Shown: piece by piece, positions 21,968 through 35,500 of the stretch
Layout of the letters: each line of letters opens with the position of its first letter
How positions within the stretch are numbered: position 1 is the first letter of the stretch
NCBI GenBank assembly: GCA_918807975.1
Contig: OU964928.1
Coordinates: forward strand, 2,542,001 to 2,606,000
Direction of reading: 5' to 3'
Length of the DNA: 64,000 bases
From: Aplidium turbinatum
Taxonomy: Eukaryota; Chordata; Ascidiacea; Aplousobranchia; Polyclinidae
Notes under the pieces: model-generated
Databases searched by the model: none
The model's input: the letters and a program-made list of their open reading frames with translations, nothing else
What the model was told of the DNA's origin: nothing
Position numbers and translations under genes: made by a program

Positions 21968-22208
21968 AAGTCCCGTACTTTAATCCAAGCATCGGAGGAT
22001 GAGAAGATAAATTTCTCATTATACTAAGCCATTCGCACTAACGAGAGTAGGGCGGCCAGTTCCTTTCTCTCGACCGCCTTTCCTGCAGCAACTACGCCCA
22101 CCCAATTTATTGCACTCTGGGTAAAGGTGAGCGGTGTTTTCAACCAGCTGAAGCCGGGAGTCGAACCAGGTTTGCATGATTTGAAAGCGAGCGCCTTACC
22201 CGCTATGT
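21968..22208 (-). mobile_element. SINE1 (tRNA-derived), copy 3
   Basis: On the minus strand it has a head gataaggcgctcgctttc-like region (gcgggtaaggcgctcgc), ggttcgactcccgg, the body ggttgaaaacaccgctcacc, gcggtcgagagaaaggaact and a tail ending in gtacgggac. Confidence 0.8.
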
Positions 22209-22251
22209 AGAACAACAGCAAAAAACTCAAGTGTTATAAAATGAGATTAAT

Positions 22252-22315
22252 CCTAGACAGCAAAATCCGCCATACGTTAAATCAATGTAAAAATAACGGA
22301 TTTTGCCATGTGGAA
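22252..22315. repeat. Palindrome element P1, copy lacking its centre
   Basis: cctagacagcaaaatccgcc joined directly to atacgttaaatcaatg and aacggattttgccatgtgg; the left inner arm is deleted. Confidence 0.7.
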
Positions 22316-23529
22316 TGTCATAAGTGGACGGTCTGTTTGTCTGGGATGATAAAATCAATGACCGGCTGCTCTTTGCAGTATAGTTTCTTTCCAGTGTAGT
22401 CCGAAAGATTGTGAAGCTGGAGAGGTAAATAATTAACCCCCCGGTCCCAGTAGCTCAAACGACGATAAAAATGTTATAAAGTGTCGGATTAACATACTTA
22501 TCAGATTTCCTCTCTCTTACAAGTGTACTGTACAGTATATGCAAAAGAGCGTGAATCATTTTACATTTGTACAAAAAGAAACAATCAGAAAATTAATGTA
22601 AAGAATATTGTTAAGTTTTCAAGCACCCAATAATTATTTCTTTCCATCACACTGGAAGTCGCCTCAACCTGATTTTAAAATTCAAGAAATCATGAGTAAA
22701 AAGGTTAGCACGAAATTTCATTTCTTGAATATTTGTAATTTCTGCTTTCAAAATTCAAGGTTAGTTTTTCAATTAAATTCCACAAAAGCAATAGCATGTA
22801 GCAAACTAAGCAAGCACAACCGAGCCAATCGGACGTATTTTGTATAGGCGAGTAATTATACTTATTGTGCATTATTTAGCGAAAACAAAAGTTTTCTGAA
22901 TGAGAGCTTCCCGAGTGGTTTTGAGTGCTTATTTCCACGTATTTACGATTTGGTCTGAACACATCTTCTCCTATTGAAGCACTTGGACAACTGAACAAAT
23001 AGGAATTGTGCTTCAGTCGGTAGCTCACAAATGACCATTATGACTGTGCAGAAAGGATACTCAGTGAGTTGAGTAAAAACCCATTTGTTTCTATGGGAAT
23101 CTATAGACTACTTTTGATACAAAGAAACTGAGGCTTTTTGGTTCAGCAAATTTCAGGCTTTTTTTGAGTGAAATTAATTAGCCTATTTGAGTTACTTATT
23201 GCGAGCCTTGAGGTATACGGATGTTTACATTAATAAACTTACTTTGAGCCAAGATTAACAACCCCACAGAAGTTTACTAAGGTTGTCTACTAAACTGCTG
23301 ACTGTCTGTTGAACTTTGTAGCTATTGTTGCATTATGTTGTCATAGTCAGTTATTTTTGATTTTATTTTTGAGAGTCTTATGCGATAGACTCAGACGCTG
23401 GCACGTAGCCCGAGTTATAGCCTACAGAAAGAAAACAAGAGAGGTTTATGTAATTCACTTTTGTTCAAGTAAATGCTAAAAACTTTTTTTTATAAAAGTA
23501 ACATTTTTGTGTTTGAACAAGTATCGCAT
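22316..23529. other. 5' flank of the LDLa receptor gene
   Basis: About 1.2 kb with no gene or named repeat. It should hold the promoter of the receptor starting at 23541; I see no clear core promoter element. Confidence 0.4.
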
Positions 23530-23540
23530 ATGAAACCACC

Positions 23541-26500
23541 ATGAAGGAGATTTTATTTGGCATTTGTGTTCTTGGAAGTGTCACGTTTGTACTCACTAAA
23601 AGTAAGTTGCTGGAAGATATGTTATCGTAGCGCATGATTAAAGTGCCTCTGACAGGTAAATAAATTCGCTAAATTTACCTAAGATACCAAAAAGATGACA
23701 CTAACAAACTTCCCTGACCAGCAAATCGTAAAAAATATCAACAGGCTACTAAGTTACACGCTTGCAAACTTTCGTTGACATCGGCGAATCTGGCACTCAT
23801 TCAATTGCGAAAATAAAAATGGCAACACCGCTGTGACGTCACAGTAAGCGGGGAAGGATACATTCTTTCTCTGTGATGACTTGGTGAAGTATGGTACGGC
23901 TACTGCAAAACGTGAATGTGTGGGGCTCTGTTGGTCTAAAGCATGTGCAAATTAAGAATTATCGAAATGAAAAAGTGAACTTATTATAACTATCAGGTTT
24001 CGATCAAATAGGTTGAGTTTACTTTTATCAAACAGCATCTCAATTCAATTAAAATTGCAGTTTCATAGGGCTACAATTTTCATACTTATTTATTTGTCCT
24101 AATCTGGCTATAGCCATTTGCAGTGTAACAACAGTATCTCACAAACAGCACCTTTAATTTATGGTTGAGGCAATGCCTACAAATTGCTGTTTATGTGGCA
24201 TTGTCAGTGACAAAGACCGTGTGCTTTCTTTTCCCACTTTCCCACAAAACAAGCTACTGAGAAGAAAATGATTAAAGTTTTCTTCAAGTGTTCGAAAGTG
24301 GGATGGGCCATACAAAACTAGTCGTATATGTTCACTTCACTGAAGATGATTTTGTTAATACCACTAAAGTAAAAATGCCTACAGGCATGTGTTGGAGTGT
24401 ATACTACAAGGTGATGCTCTCGGAACCAACAATCGGATTGTGATGCCGTCATGCATTGTTTGGCGAATCCGAAACAATTTTCCAGATCCAGATGGCCGTT
24501 ACACAGGATTTCAATGGCCAACTGAAGGCACATTATGAGAGAGAGAGAGAACTTTTATTTATTTTTGAATAGTGATGATGAATTAAATATGAATGATGAT
24601 TCGTACGATTTCTTCATTTTTCACTTAAAGTATACTTTAGGTTTTGTAGGAACGTATCCAGTACAGTTTTATTAAACTGCAAAAAACAATAAATCTTCGA
24701 AAAAAGCAACCGCTTGTACCAACTCCGACCAAACTGTGATCCACCAATTACATCTAGGAAGCGTTTGTTTCATCCGTTGCGAACGACGTCCACTTAGGAT
24801 GACGTAATACCACCAAAGTCGTCCCAGAGCGGTGAAATATGGAGTTTCGCCTGTGGTGGCGCTGCGGAGCAGTCGTTTGATTAAATTACGCCCTAACCAG
24901 TCGAGCTACGAGGTTAAGATTAAAAAGTTCGCTAAGTATAATTCTGCGCTAGAAAATGCTTTAAAAAGTTACTATACTTGGATCCAACCTGTCAGGGGCA
25001 CTTTAACCGCGCAGTCGACTCTATTTCACATATTATTTTGTGAAGCAAAATTTCCTGTTTGTACAATTAATCGCTAACCACAAGGGACAAATTATTGAAT
25101 TGAAAACAGTAGTCTTGTGATGATAAAATCGACAATCTGTCATAAACTCACATATTCTGATCTAATGACTTTCTTTTGAATTTTGAAACTTCACTCAGTC
25201 AATCTCGGTAACCGTCCATGCGTCAAAAGCCTCTACAAGTATGCGAATCTACCAGGAATAACCGATCAAGGCTTTGTCAGTCTAAGGATAAAGATTCAAA
25301 ACCAACCAATCAACCTTAAGGCATCTTAGGAAATGTGCATCCATATTTGGAGCATATGTACAGTAAATTACCATGTGAACATATTGTCACTCCGACTTAT
25401 ATCCACTGCTTTAAGCAAGACAACACACAATCTGTCTTGAACTTTTTGGAATGATCCGACCTGGAATTGCACCTGGACCTACCAGAACCAGTAGAAAAAC
25501 CACTAACCAGCTGACAACGCAGCTGGTGATTTCCAAAGTACAAAGCTTTGTCTTCTTATTGAGTTGTATCATCATGTTGGTTGTGACCACGTTATAATAC
25601 CGCGCATTTATCTTTTCTGCAAGCAAGAAGACGATCGCTTTTGCTGGAAGGCAAAAAAAAAACATCTCTCTTTTTCTCCCTAGAATCATTTTTTTTATAA
25701 AGCTTTTAGTATGACCCAGGTGGTGGGATGGCGCAGCGGATAAGGCGCTCGCTTTCCAATTATGCAATCCTGGTTCCCGGCTTAAGCTGGTTGGTGAAAA
25801 ACACCGCTCACCTTTACCCAGGGTGTAATAAATTGGGTGGACGTAGTTGCTGAAGGAAAGGCGGCCGAGAGAAAGGAACTGGCCACCCTACTCTCGTTAG
25901 TGCCGAAGGCTTAGTATAATGAAAACCTTATCTTCTCATCCCCCGGTGCTTGGATTCAAGTATGGGACTCACCCTTTTAAGTATGACCCAACCTGGAAAT
26001 CAGATCGAATTGAATCCTGACCTCAAAACTCTAAAACCGAAGGCGCCAACCCACGCCACCGACGCGTTGGTCGCCTTCCTGTTGCACATGCTCCACAGAC
26101 AATTGTCGCCAAATAAAGCAATCGCTTTTGGCTAAGCTTTCAATTACAATTGGATCAATTCAACAACGTAACTTAGGGCAATCCAGTTGAAAGCAACAAG
26201 AAGATAAACCGGCTCTAGAACAGATTAACTCTTTTATTTATTGTCAGTGCGTACAGTCAATGCGTGACAGTGGGCTATTTTATTTGAAAGTTTTTAAAAG
26301 CTGAATAAATACTAATACAAATTAGTCCTTTTTGCAAACCCTTTTTTGTATACGCACGGTGTTGTTCTATCGGCACCAACGAGAGTTGGTTTGCCGATTT
26401 ATTTCTCTGCCACCTTTCCTACAGCAACTACGCCCATCTAATTTATTACACGTCGGCTACATAGCCGAGTGGTAAGAGCTTTGAAACGGCAATCGAAAGG

Positions 26501-29500
26501 GCGCCAGTTCGACACGCCAGTTCGATCGCTCAAGAGCATGCAGCTGTGTCTTTAGCAGGACACTTAAAGACATGCCTGAAGGTGGACACGAAGATTGGCT
26601 TCCTTGCCTTCCCGTCCACTTAATAAATCTTCAACCACTGGGTGTAAGCCTGGATGCGACAAACAATAAAAACGTTCATTACACTCTGTGCAAAGGTGAG
26701 CGATGTTCTTCAACAATCGGTAATATCCCCAGGTCCACACGATTTCTTACACCCTTGGTAAAAGTGAGCAGTGCTTTCCAACAATAAGCTTAAGCCGGGT
26801 GTCGAACCAAGATCGCATGATTGGAAAGCTAGCGCCTTATCCGCTCCATTGGATACGCTACTGTCAGGACACGACCAAGGCGAGATGTATGCGATGATTT
26901 CGTTGGTGTTTGAGGCGAGGTTATTTTTACACTGTGAGAGTGAAATAGATGTTGTTTAATGTTTATTATTGGAGGCTTTTGAATGTGCTGGATTACCGTA
27001 ATACCATGAAACAACTCATTCTTTTAAAAATGTCTGTTATTTGAAGTTTTTATTGATTTTGTTTTTTGCCGTCACATACTAGAATATGTTAGCTTCGACC
27101 ATGCCACGAAAAGTTAGTCACGTGATCGTATAGCCTAACCATTGGTTTGCTTAAAGTGCCCCTGACAGGTTGGATCCAAGTATAGTAACTTTTTAAAGCA
27201 TTTCCTAGCGCAGAATTATACTTAGCGAACTTTTTAATCTTAACCTCGTAGCTCGACTGGTTAGGGCGTAATTTAATCAAACGACTGCTCCGCAGCGCCA
27301 CCACAGGCGAAACTTCATATTTCACTGCTCTGGGACGACTTTGGTGGTATTACGTCATCCTAAGTGGACGTCGTTCGCAACGGATGAAACAAACGCTTCC
27401 TAGATGTAATTAGTGGATCACAGTTTGGTCGGAGTTGGTACAAGCGGTTGCTTTTTTCGAAGATTTATTGTTTTTTGCAGTTTAATAAAACTGTACTGGA
27501 TACGTTCCTACAAAACCTAAAATATACTTTAAGTGAAAAATGAAGAAATCGTACGAATCATCATTCATATTTAATTCATCATCACTATTCAAAAATAAAT
27601 AAAAGTTCCCTCTCTCTCTCATAATGTGCCTTCAGTTGGCCATTGAAATCCTGTGTAACGGCCATCTGGATCTGGAAAATTGTTTCGGATTCGCCAAACA
27701 ATGCATGACGGCATCACAATCCGATTGTTGGTTCCGAGAGCATCACCTTGTAGTATACACTCCAACACATGCCTGTAGGCATTTTTACTTTAGTGGTATT
27801 AACAAAATCATCTTCAGTGAAGTGAACATATACGACTAGTTTTGTATGGCCCATCCCACTTTCGAACACTTGAAGAAAACTTTAATCATTTTCTTCTCAG
27901 TAGCTTGTTTTGTGGGAAAGTGGGAAAAGAAAGCACACGGTCTTTGTCACTGACAATGTCACATAAACAGCAATTTGTAGGCATTGCCTCAACCATAAAT
28001 TAAAGGTGCTGTTTGTGAGATACTGTTGTTACACTGCAAATGGCTATAGCCAGATTAGGACAAATAAAAAAGTATGAAAATTGTAGCCCTATGAAACTGC
28101 AATTTCAATTGAATTGAAATGCTGTTTGATAAAAGTAAACTCAACCTATTTGATCGAAACCTGATAGTAATAATAAGTTCACTTTTTCATTTCGGTAATT
28201 CTTAATTTGCACATGCTTTAGACCAACAGAGCCCCACACATTCACGTTTTGCAGTAGCCGTACCATACTTCACCAAGTCATCACAGAGAAAGAATGTATC
28301 CTTCCCGCTTACTGTGACGTCACAGCGGTGTTGCCATTTTTATTTTCGCAATTGAATGAGTGCCAGATTCGCCGATGTCAACGAAAGTTTGCAAGCGTGT
28401 AACTTAGTAGCCTGTTGATATTTTTTACGATTTGTTGATCAGGGAAGTTTGTTAGTGTCATCTTTTTGGTATCTTAGGTAAATTTAGCGAATTTATTTAC
28501 CTGTCAGAGGCACTTTAAGTGGTGTAAGCTCGACTTCTGAAGAGAGCACGTGTTTTTTTTTGGAAAATACTTAATCACATAATTTAAAGTGAAGACAAAG
28601 ATTCCTTGCTTCTCTGTACATTTGACACAATGTTTTACCAGCCCGGCAGTAGACTGGACACGAAAAAATAAAAAATAAAAAAAATAAAATATAGTCATTA
28701 CTATCTAAACCCTTGACAGCCTGTTTCACCTAAAAGGAGGATCATCAGAAGGTCCTTATTCAAATAGAATCTTTGCTTTTTGCTTGACATTGAGCACTTT
28801 TTATAGTATTAATAGTTTTCATTGTTTGAAATCAAAATAACGTATTTTCAGGTTATATTTGTGACAATGGAGAAGACATTCCTCACTATCACTTTTGTGA
28901 CACTCACAAAGACTGCGGCGATGGTAGCGATGAGAGGGTGGTGATCGGGAGCTGTGACAATTGCTCTTCCGACGAAATCAGGTAAAACATTGGAATGACG
29001 GACTGATGCTAATGGGATAACTATATAAACACAAACACTTTTTAACACGATAACTGTAAAAGTTGTTAAAAGTTAGCTATTCCTAATAATTTTTTGTCTG
29101 ATGATTCAATTTATAATTGTAGTTCTAATAGTGTAAGTTTAGTTCATGATATGTCAATGGCCGTGAAATAAAACAAAAAAAAGAAAGTTTTATATTATGA
29201 ATGATACTAATGCCAACATACAACACAAGAAGAATAATAGAAGTAGTAATAACGCTTTACATAGCAGATGGTGTCAGGTAGTGGCGCAAAGGCACATCCG
29301 AGTATTTATTATTCGTGATTTTATCATCATGGAACTACTGGCAGAAAGCTAATGTATTACTTTAAACCAGGGGTGTGCAATCTTGCAGCACTGTGGTCCG
29401 CGGGTCACAGCTGTGACAAGAATGACAGCAAAATACATAAGTAGCCTTAACGTAGGCAAAGTCCGTTAACATATCATTAGCACCAGTGGCGCGGGAACTA

Positions 29501-32500
29501 CTTTTTTCTAGGGGGGGCTGAAGCTGTCGTAGTGTTGTCAGCTTCTGGGGGGCTTCGCCCCCCAGACCCCCTTACATGGGGGTACAATTACAACTGGTAC
29601 TGGGCATTCGGTCTCCTCCTGTGTAAATAAAACGACGCTAAAACACACACATTGCAAATTGTAACAAATGAAGAACGGCAAACAGCAAAGCAGCTGTTCA
29701 GAAAATTAAAATGAAAACGAACAAATTAGAAAGTTATATGAAAACGACAGTTTGTAGAAATGAGCTCTCACACGCTTCCGAAGATTGATTTTTGCTCAGG
29801 TGTTTTCTCTATAAACTGTGTCATAAGTTCTTTGACATCCACAGTGTCCAAAATGTTTTGGTGGACAAGCATCAACGCAAGATGAGTACCGTAAGTCGTT
29901 TTTGTGTCACTGAGCTTCTCAACCACGTTTTCAGGCGTCTTAGAGCAGAAAAAGAACGTTGTGATGATGCAACCGAAACCGAGAGGCAAAAGCAGAGCTC
30001 CACGAATTTTCGCGTTTCTTTGAAAAGATTTAGTGTTTGAGGGTTTAGTTGCAATAGTATCTCAGCAACCTTTTGAACGGAGTTTGCGGTTTTTCCACTT
30101 ACAACATCGCTGAGCAAAGTAAGTTCCGTTTTAGGCGATATTTTCTGATGGCATAGGGGTAAGCTGATCTCAGTATCAGATCTTTCCTCACCGTTTGCAC
30201 AGATCAAAAGGACCTTCTCTCTGTTGGCTGCTGTAAGCAGATCCGCCTGGTCGAATCTTCGATCAAGCTCAGCTTGAACCAAATCAAGGGCTTCGATGTA
30301 TTGCCGTTTCTACGCTCCTTCTCCCGCAGACGACAAAGCATCCGATTCCTCTGTGTTTCGAAATCTTGCTGGAGTTTTTCTCACTCGGGGATCCTTTGGC
30401 GTCTTTAGGTTATTGACAGACGCAAAGACGTTCGCTACTTCCATAAGCTTGGAAACGGGTTCATCTTTTCTGAGATTTTTGATCCGTTCGCGGAGAGTGG
30501 TGATTGATTTCAAAGCTGAAGAAGCAAAGATCTTGTTTTGGAGCTGTCTTGCGACGGCTTCTGCAGGCTGAAAAACTTCCCCGCTGCAGGTAATCGCAAA
30601 ATAAAGCCGCGTCGTGCGTGCTTGTTTTACCAAGCCGAATATGTTTGCACGTGCGTCTCCTCTCATTGCACTACGGTATCTTCTGTCATGTCGGTCAGAC
30701 TTGACAAAGCAATATCATGTATTATTGTAATGTTCAGAAGTACGCATGAAATGTAAATATTGCAGAACGATGTCCGATAAACGATGTACCGCCGTGTTAG
30801 TAGGGAAGGTGGCTAGCACCGCCACTGAGAGGTATAGCTCCCTGTGATTGACGACTCTTTATAGCAAATGATGAGCGCGACACGTAACAGGAACTCGATT
30901 CATCGTAGCAAGTAGTGTTCGAAAAAATTTCTGAAATTATGTTATGTAGGCCTACCTTAAATTGTCAGAATTTTCTAGGGGGGCTCAAGCAATTATTAAA
31001 AATTCCAGGGGGGCTGAATTTTCTCTAGGGGGGGCTGCAGCCCCTTGAGCACCCCTACTTCCCGCGCCCTTGATTAGCACCGTCACATCTAGGCTCTACT
31101 GTATCCTTGAAAGGAACAATACTATTGTACTATTAAGTGCTTTTACTTGATTTCACTGGAAGTATCTATTGCTATCTATATTATAACGATTGTGCAGGCC
31201 ATTAAAGTGCCCCTGACAGGTTGGATCCAAGTATAGTAACTTTTTAAAGCATTTCCTAGCGCAGAATTATACTTAGCGAACTTTTTAATCTTAACCTCGT
31301 AGCTCGACTGGTTAGGGCGTAATTTAATCAAACGACTGCTCCGCAGCGCCACCACAGGCGAAACTTCATATTTCACTGCTCTGGGACGACTTTGGTGGTA
31401 TTACGTCATCCTAAGTGGACGTCGTTCGCAACGGATGAAACAAACGCTTCCTAGATGTAATTAGTGGATCACAGTTTGGTCGGAGTTGGTACAAGCGGTT
31501 GCTTTTTTCGAAGATTTATTGTTTTTTGCAGTTTAATAAAACTGTACTGGATACGTTCCTACAAAACCTAAAATATACTTTAAGTGAAAAATGAAGAAAT
31601 CGTACGAATCATCATTCATATTTAATTCATCATCACTATTCAAAAATAAATAAAAGTTCCCTCTCTCTCTCATAATGTGCCTTCAGTTGGCCATTGAAAT
31701 CCTGTGTAACGGCCATCTGGATCTGGAAAATTGTTTCGGATTCGCCAAACAATGCATGACGGCATCACAATCCGATTGTTGGTTCCGAGAGCATCACCTT
31801 GTAGTATACACTCCAACACATGCCTGTAGGCATTTTTACTTTAGTGGTATTAACAAAATCATCTTCAGTGAAGTGAACATATACGACTAGTTTTGTATGG
31901 CCCATCCCACTTTCGAACACTTGAAGAAAACTTTAATCATTTTCTTCTCAGTAGCTTGTTTTGTGGGAAAGTGGGAAAAGAAAGCACACGGTCTTTGTCA
32001 CTGACAATGTCACATAAACAGCAATTTGTAGGCATTGCCTCAACCATAAATTAAAGGTGCTGTTTGTGAGATACTGTTGTTACACTGCAAATGGCTATAG
32101 CCAGATTAGGACAAATAAAAAAGTATGAAAATTGTAGCCCTATGAAACTGCAATTTCAATTGAATTGAAATGCTGTTTGATAAAAGTAAACTCAACCTAT
32201 TTGATCGAAACCTGATAGTAATAATAAGTTCACTTTTTCATTTCGGTAATTCTTAATTTGCACATGCTTTAGACCAACAGAGCCCCACACATTCACGTTT
32301 TGCAGTAGCCGTACCATACTTCACCAAGTCATCACAGAGAAAGAATGTATCCTTCCCGCTTACTGTGACGTCACAGCGGTGTTGCCATTTTTATTTTCGC
32401 AATTGAATGAGTGCCAGATTCGCCGATGTCAACGAAAGTTTGCAAGCGTGTAACTTAGTAGCCTGTTGATATTTTTTACGATTTGTTGATCAGGGAAGTT

Positions 32501-35500
32501 TGTTAGTGTCATCTTTTTGGTATCTTAGGTAAATTTAGCGAATTTATTTACCTGTCAGAGGCACTTTAATGACCACGCATATACCTCACACTTAGGTAGC
32601 CTAATTTCACACTGGTTGAACGTGTGGGGTTGCCAAACAAAAAATAACGTCTACTAAACGTTGTAAACTTGAGACATAAATGAAAATCGTCTAGCGGGCC
32701 ACACATTATTTAAATTTCGGAGACCTTTCCCCGCCAAAAACCTTTAAGCTCGCGGTCCACATTTGACCCGCGGGCCAGGGTTTGCAAAGCCCTGCTTTAA
32801 ACTACTGAATGTTTTTCAGGTGTAACCCTGTGGACAATCCTTTCCATCTGACCTGCGTCGTCCATAAAGATTATCTTTGCAACGGCACAATAACGTGCCA
32901 GGACGTCACGCCGTGTGACGTCAACTGCTCGGCGTATTATCGATGCGCCAATACGTCACAATGTTCGTTGCGATCGTCGCTCTGTGACGGCGACAGCTGC
33001 AACGGATGCGATGAAGACACAGAATGGGCAACCGGGATCGGCTTCAAGTGCGTAAGAAACGGAAGGGATTGCCTGCTTCCTCAGCAGCTCCTCCAAGATA
33101 ACATCAAAGATTGTGACAATTCAGAAGACCTTTGTTTTATCACAAACGGGTACGACAAGAAGTAAAAGTTTAGCAGTTACAATAATAACGTCACGTCCGT
33201 TCTCGTTTTCTGCTTTGAAAATGTTGGTTTCGGTCGTTATGTAGCCTATTCGGTTATATTTTGAATATTTCGTTTTAAATATTTCATACTACTGTATTTA
33301 TTTTACGCTTTATTGATGCTTTTTGACTGCCATTTTACATTTTTTTCACTTGACTCGTTAAACATACAAAATCTGGCAACTTAAAAATTCTCGACCATAT
33401 CTAACAATTGTATGCCACTTAGGTTAAAAGGCAGAACACCTACAAAACATTTTTACTTTGAAGAGAACAAGTCCAAATAAACAAGATCAGTTACTTTTGA
33501 ATAGCTTTACACGTAGGAAAAATAGCAAGGACTTCCCAGTAGTTTTAAGTTAAAATTACAAATTGTATTAGTGGTTGATCTGTGAATATGCATAATCCTT
33601 TGCTATCAATCTTTAAGAGAAACTGGCTAGAAAGCGTTATTTCAAGAATTTCTTCAACAATTATGGTCTATTATGTTATTGACAATTTTCTTTCAATTTT
33701 CTGTTCAGAACTGACAGGTCCATGAATCAGAGTCGCTGCTTTCAATGCCTTGGTAGTGACATCATCATTCCGCGTTTAAAGATTTGCGATGACGTCATTG
33801 ACTGTCCAGACTTGTCTGACGAATGCTTGTGCGAGGGGAAAGTCCCGAAAGTATGCTCTGACGTCACCATGTTTTACAACAACAATCAGAAGTGAATTTT
33901 GTTGCTTTTATGTTTTGTGATTTTGTTATTGTTGATTGTTTGTGTTTGGGAATTCATCTTGTGTTGGTGAAACAGCAACAGATTACAACGAACAAAAAAA
34001 CTAAGTTTACCTGAAATCTAGTAAGTTGGAGATTGAGGCACTTTCATTCAAATTTCAAAATTTCAGTATCCCACAATATGCCGATGCTGTGTCATGGATT
34101 TAGAAGTTGAACCGATCATTGTGAACTGTTGAAAAAGACATTTTATAATATTGTATGACGTATCCAAGAGTGTGACATCATAATATTGTAGCTGATCTTC
34201 GAAGTTTATGTTTTATTTCTGCAGCACCTCGGCGGGATGCTCAGTCGGGGAGGTGTCGTGTGGAGAGGGGGTCTGCATCAACAGAACGTCTGTTTGTGAC
34301 GGAACAATGGATTGCATCGACGCCCGAGATGAATTGTAAGCAAAGAATAGCGAACTGATTATGGTGTATTAACAATTCATCATGCTGGTAACTCAATATA
34401 TGATGATGATGATTGTGTGCCTGATCTGATGCAGATGTTGGCGATCATGGTCTTCCAAACTTCTCTGTCATAAAAAAGCAAAACAAAGTAACCTAAGAGG
34501 GTTTAGCATTTGTTTTGCTTGTCTATGGTTCAAAAAAGCAAACTCTTTACCAAAGCTTTATACTTTTCTGTCATTTAACATCCATACAAAATCGTTAGTA
34601 TTGATTATTGTGTTTGTGACCCATTGGTTCAAGCTGTTTAAATATGTTAATCTTTGCCGATCTCTGCTTCTTTTTTCTTGTATCATGCTCAATGGTGCTA
34701 TTTTTTCCAAATCTCCGTGTCTGTGATTATTCGCTACAAACTCCATCTGGCGCCTTCTAACTTTTTTTATCCTTTCTGTTTTTTTTGCCAATTCCAGAAC
34801 TTTGTCATTACATTTCTTCTGTCTAAGAGATCTTTACATTCTTCTGAGAAACCACATCTCAGCAGCCTCTTATCTTTTCTTCATTTCATTACTTATATCG
34901 TCCAGCATTTGCATCTAAGTTATAAGTTAAACTAGATTCTACATGTGATTTTAAAACTTTAATTTTGGTTTTTATTGTTATGTTGCGATTTTTAAGACTG
35001 TGCTTAGTTTACTCAAAGGGTGCTTTGCTATAGCGATTCTTTTTTTAATTCTTTTTGATACAGTCATATGCATTCTTTAACTCTGAACTCACTGCTTTAT
35101 TTTTATTGACAACTTAATTTGATAAGTCCTGTAGATTGTTTGCTTTTCTGCAATCAAGACTGTATCATCAGCGTATATCAAGTTTGTTGTATTTTGTCCC
35201 CCCAACCTTTACTTCATTTATATCTTCGATGTCTCAAAATCATCTCACTGTAAACGTTGAAGAAGTCGGGAGATAGGACACATCCTTGTCTGACGCCCCG
35301 TCGTATTGGTTTGAATTTGCTTAGATCGCTATTCATACGTATATTGCAGTCGTTTGTTCCCAGTAGAGGTTTCGTATAATTCTGAGATCTTTTCCGTCGA
35401 TATCGAAAAATGCAACGTATAGACAACACATTTATCATTTGATTGGAGACAGCTCAAAATATTGATAACATGTCCTGCTATTGCTGTTCCCAGGCTCGAA

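Larger units (their letters stand above)
29360..32802. mobile_element. Outer hAT element carrying two nested transposons
   Basis: The left end caggggtgtgcaa (29368) and the right end tttgcaaagccctg (to 32794) are imperfect inverted repeats. The perfect 8-bp duplication ctttaaac occurs at 29360-29367 and 32795-32802. Inner subterminal motifs ggtccgcgggtcac and acccgcgggcca mirror each other. Removing the hAT at 29484-31072 and the Kolobok at 31206-32565, each with its target duplication, leaves about 470 bp of a MITE-sized element. It ends only 17 nt before exon 3 of the LDLa receptor. Confidence 0.85.

Noticed and set aside
27624-27839. 71-codon open frame repeated at 31675 and, inverted, at 24318
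   Set aside because: It is internal to the Kolobok copies and antisense to the THAP-coding strand. Repetition comes from the element, not from a gene family.
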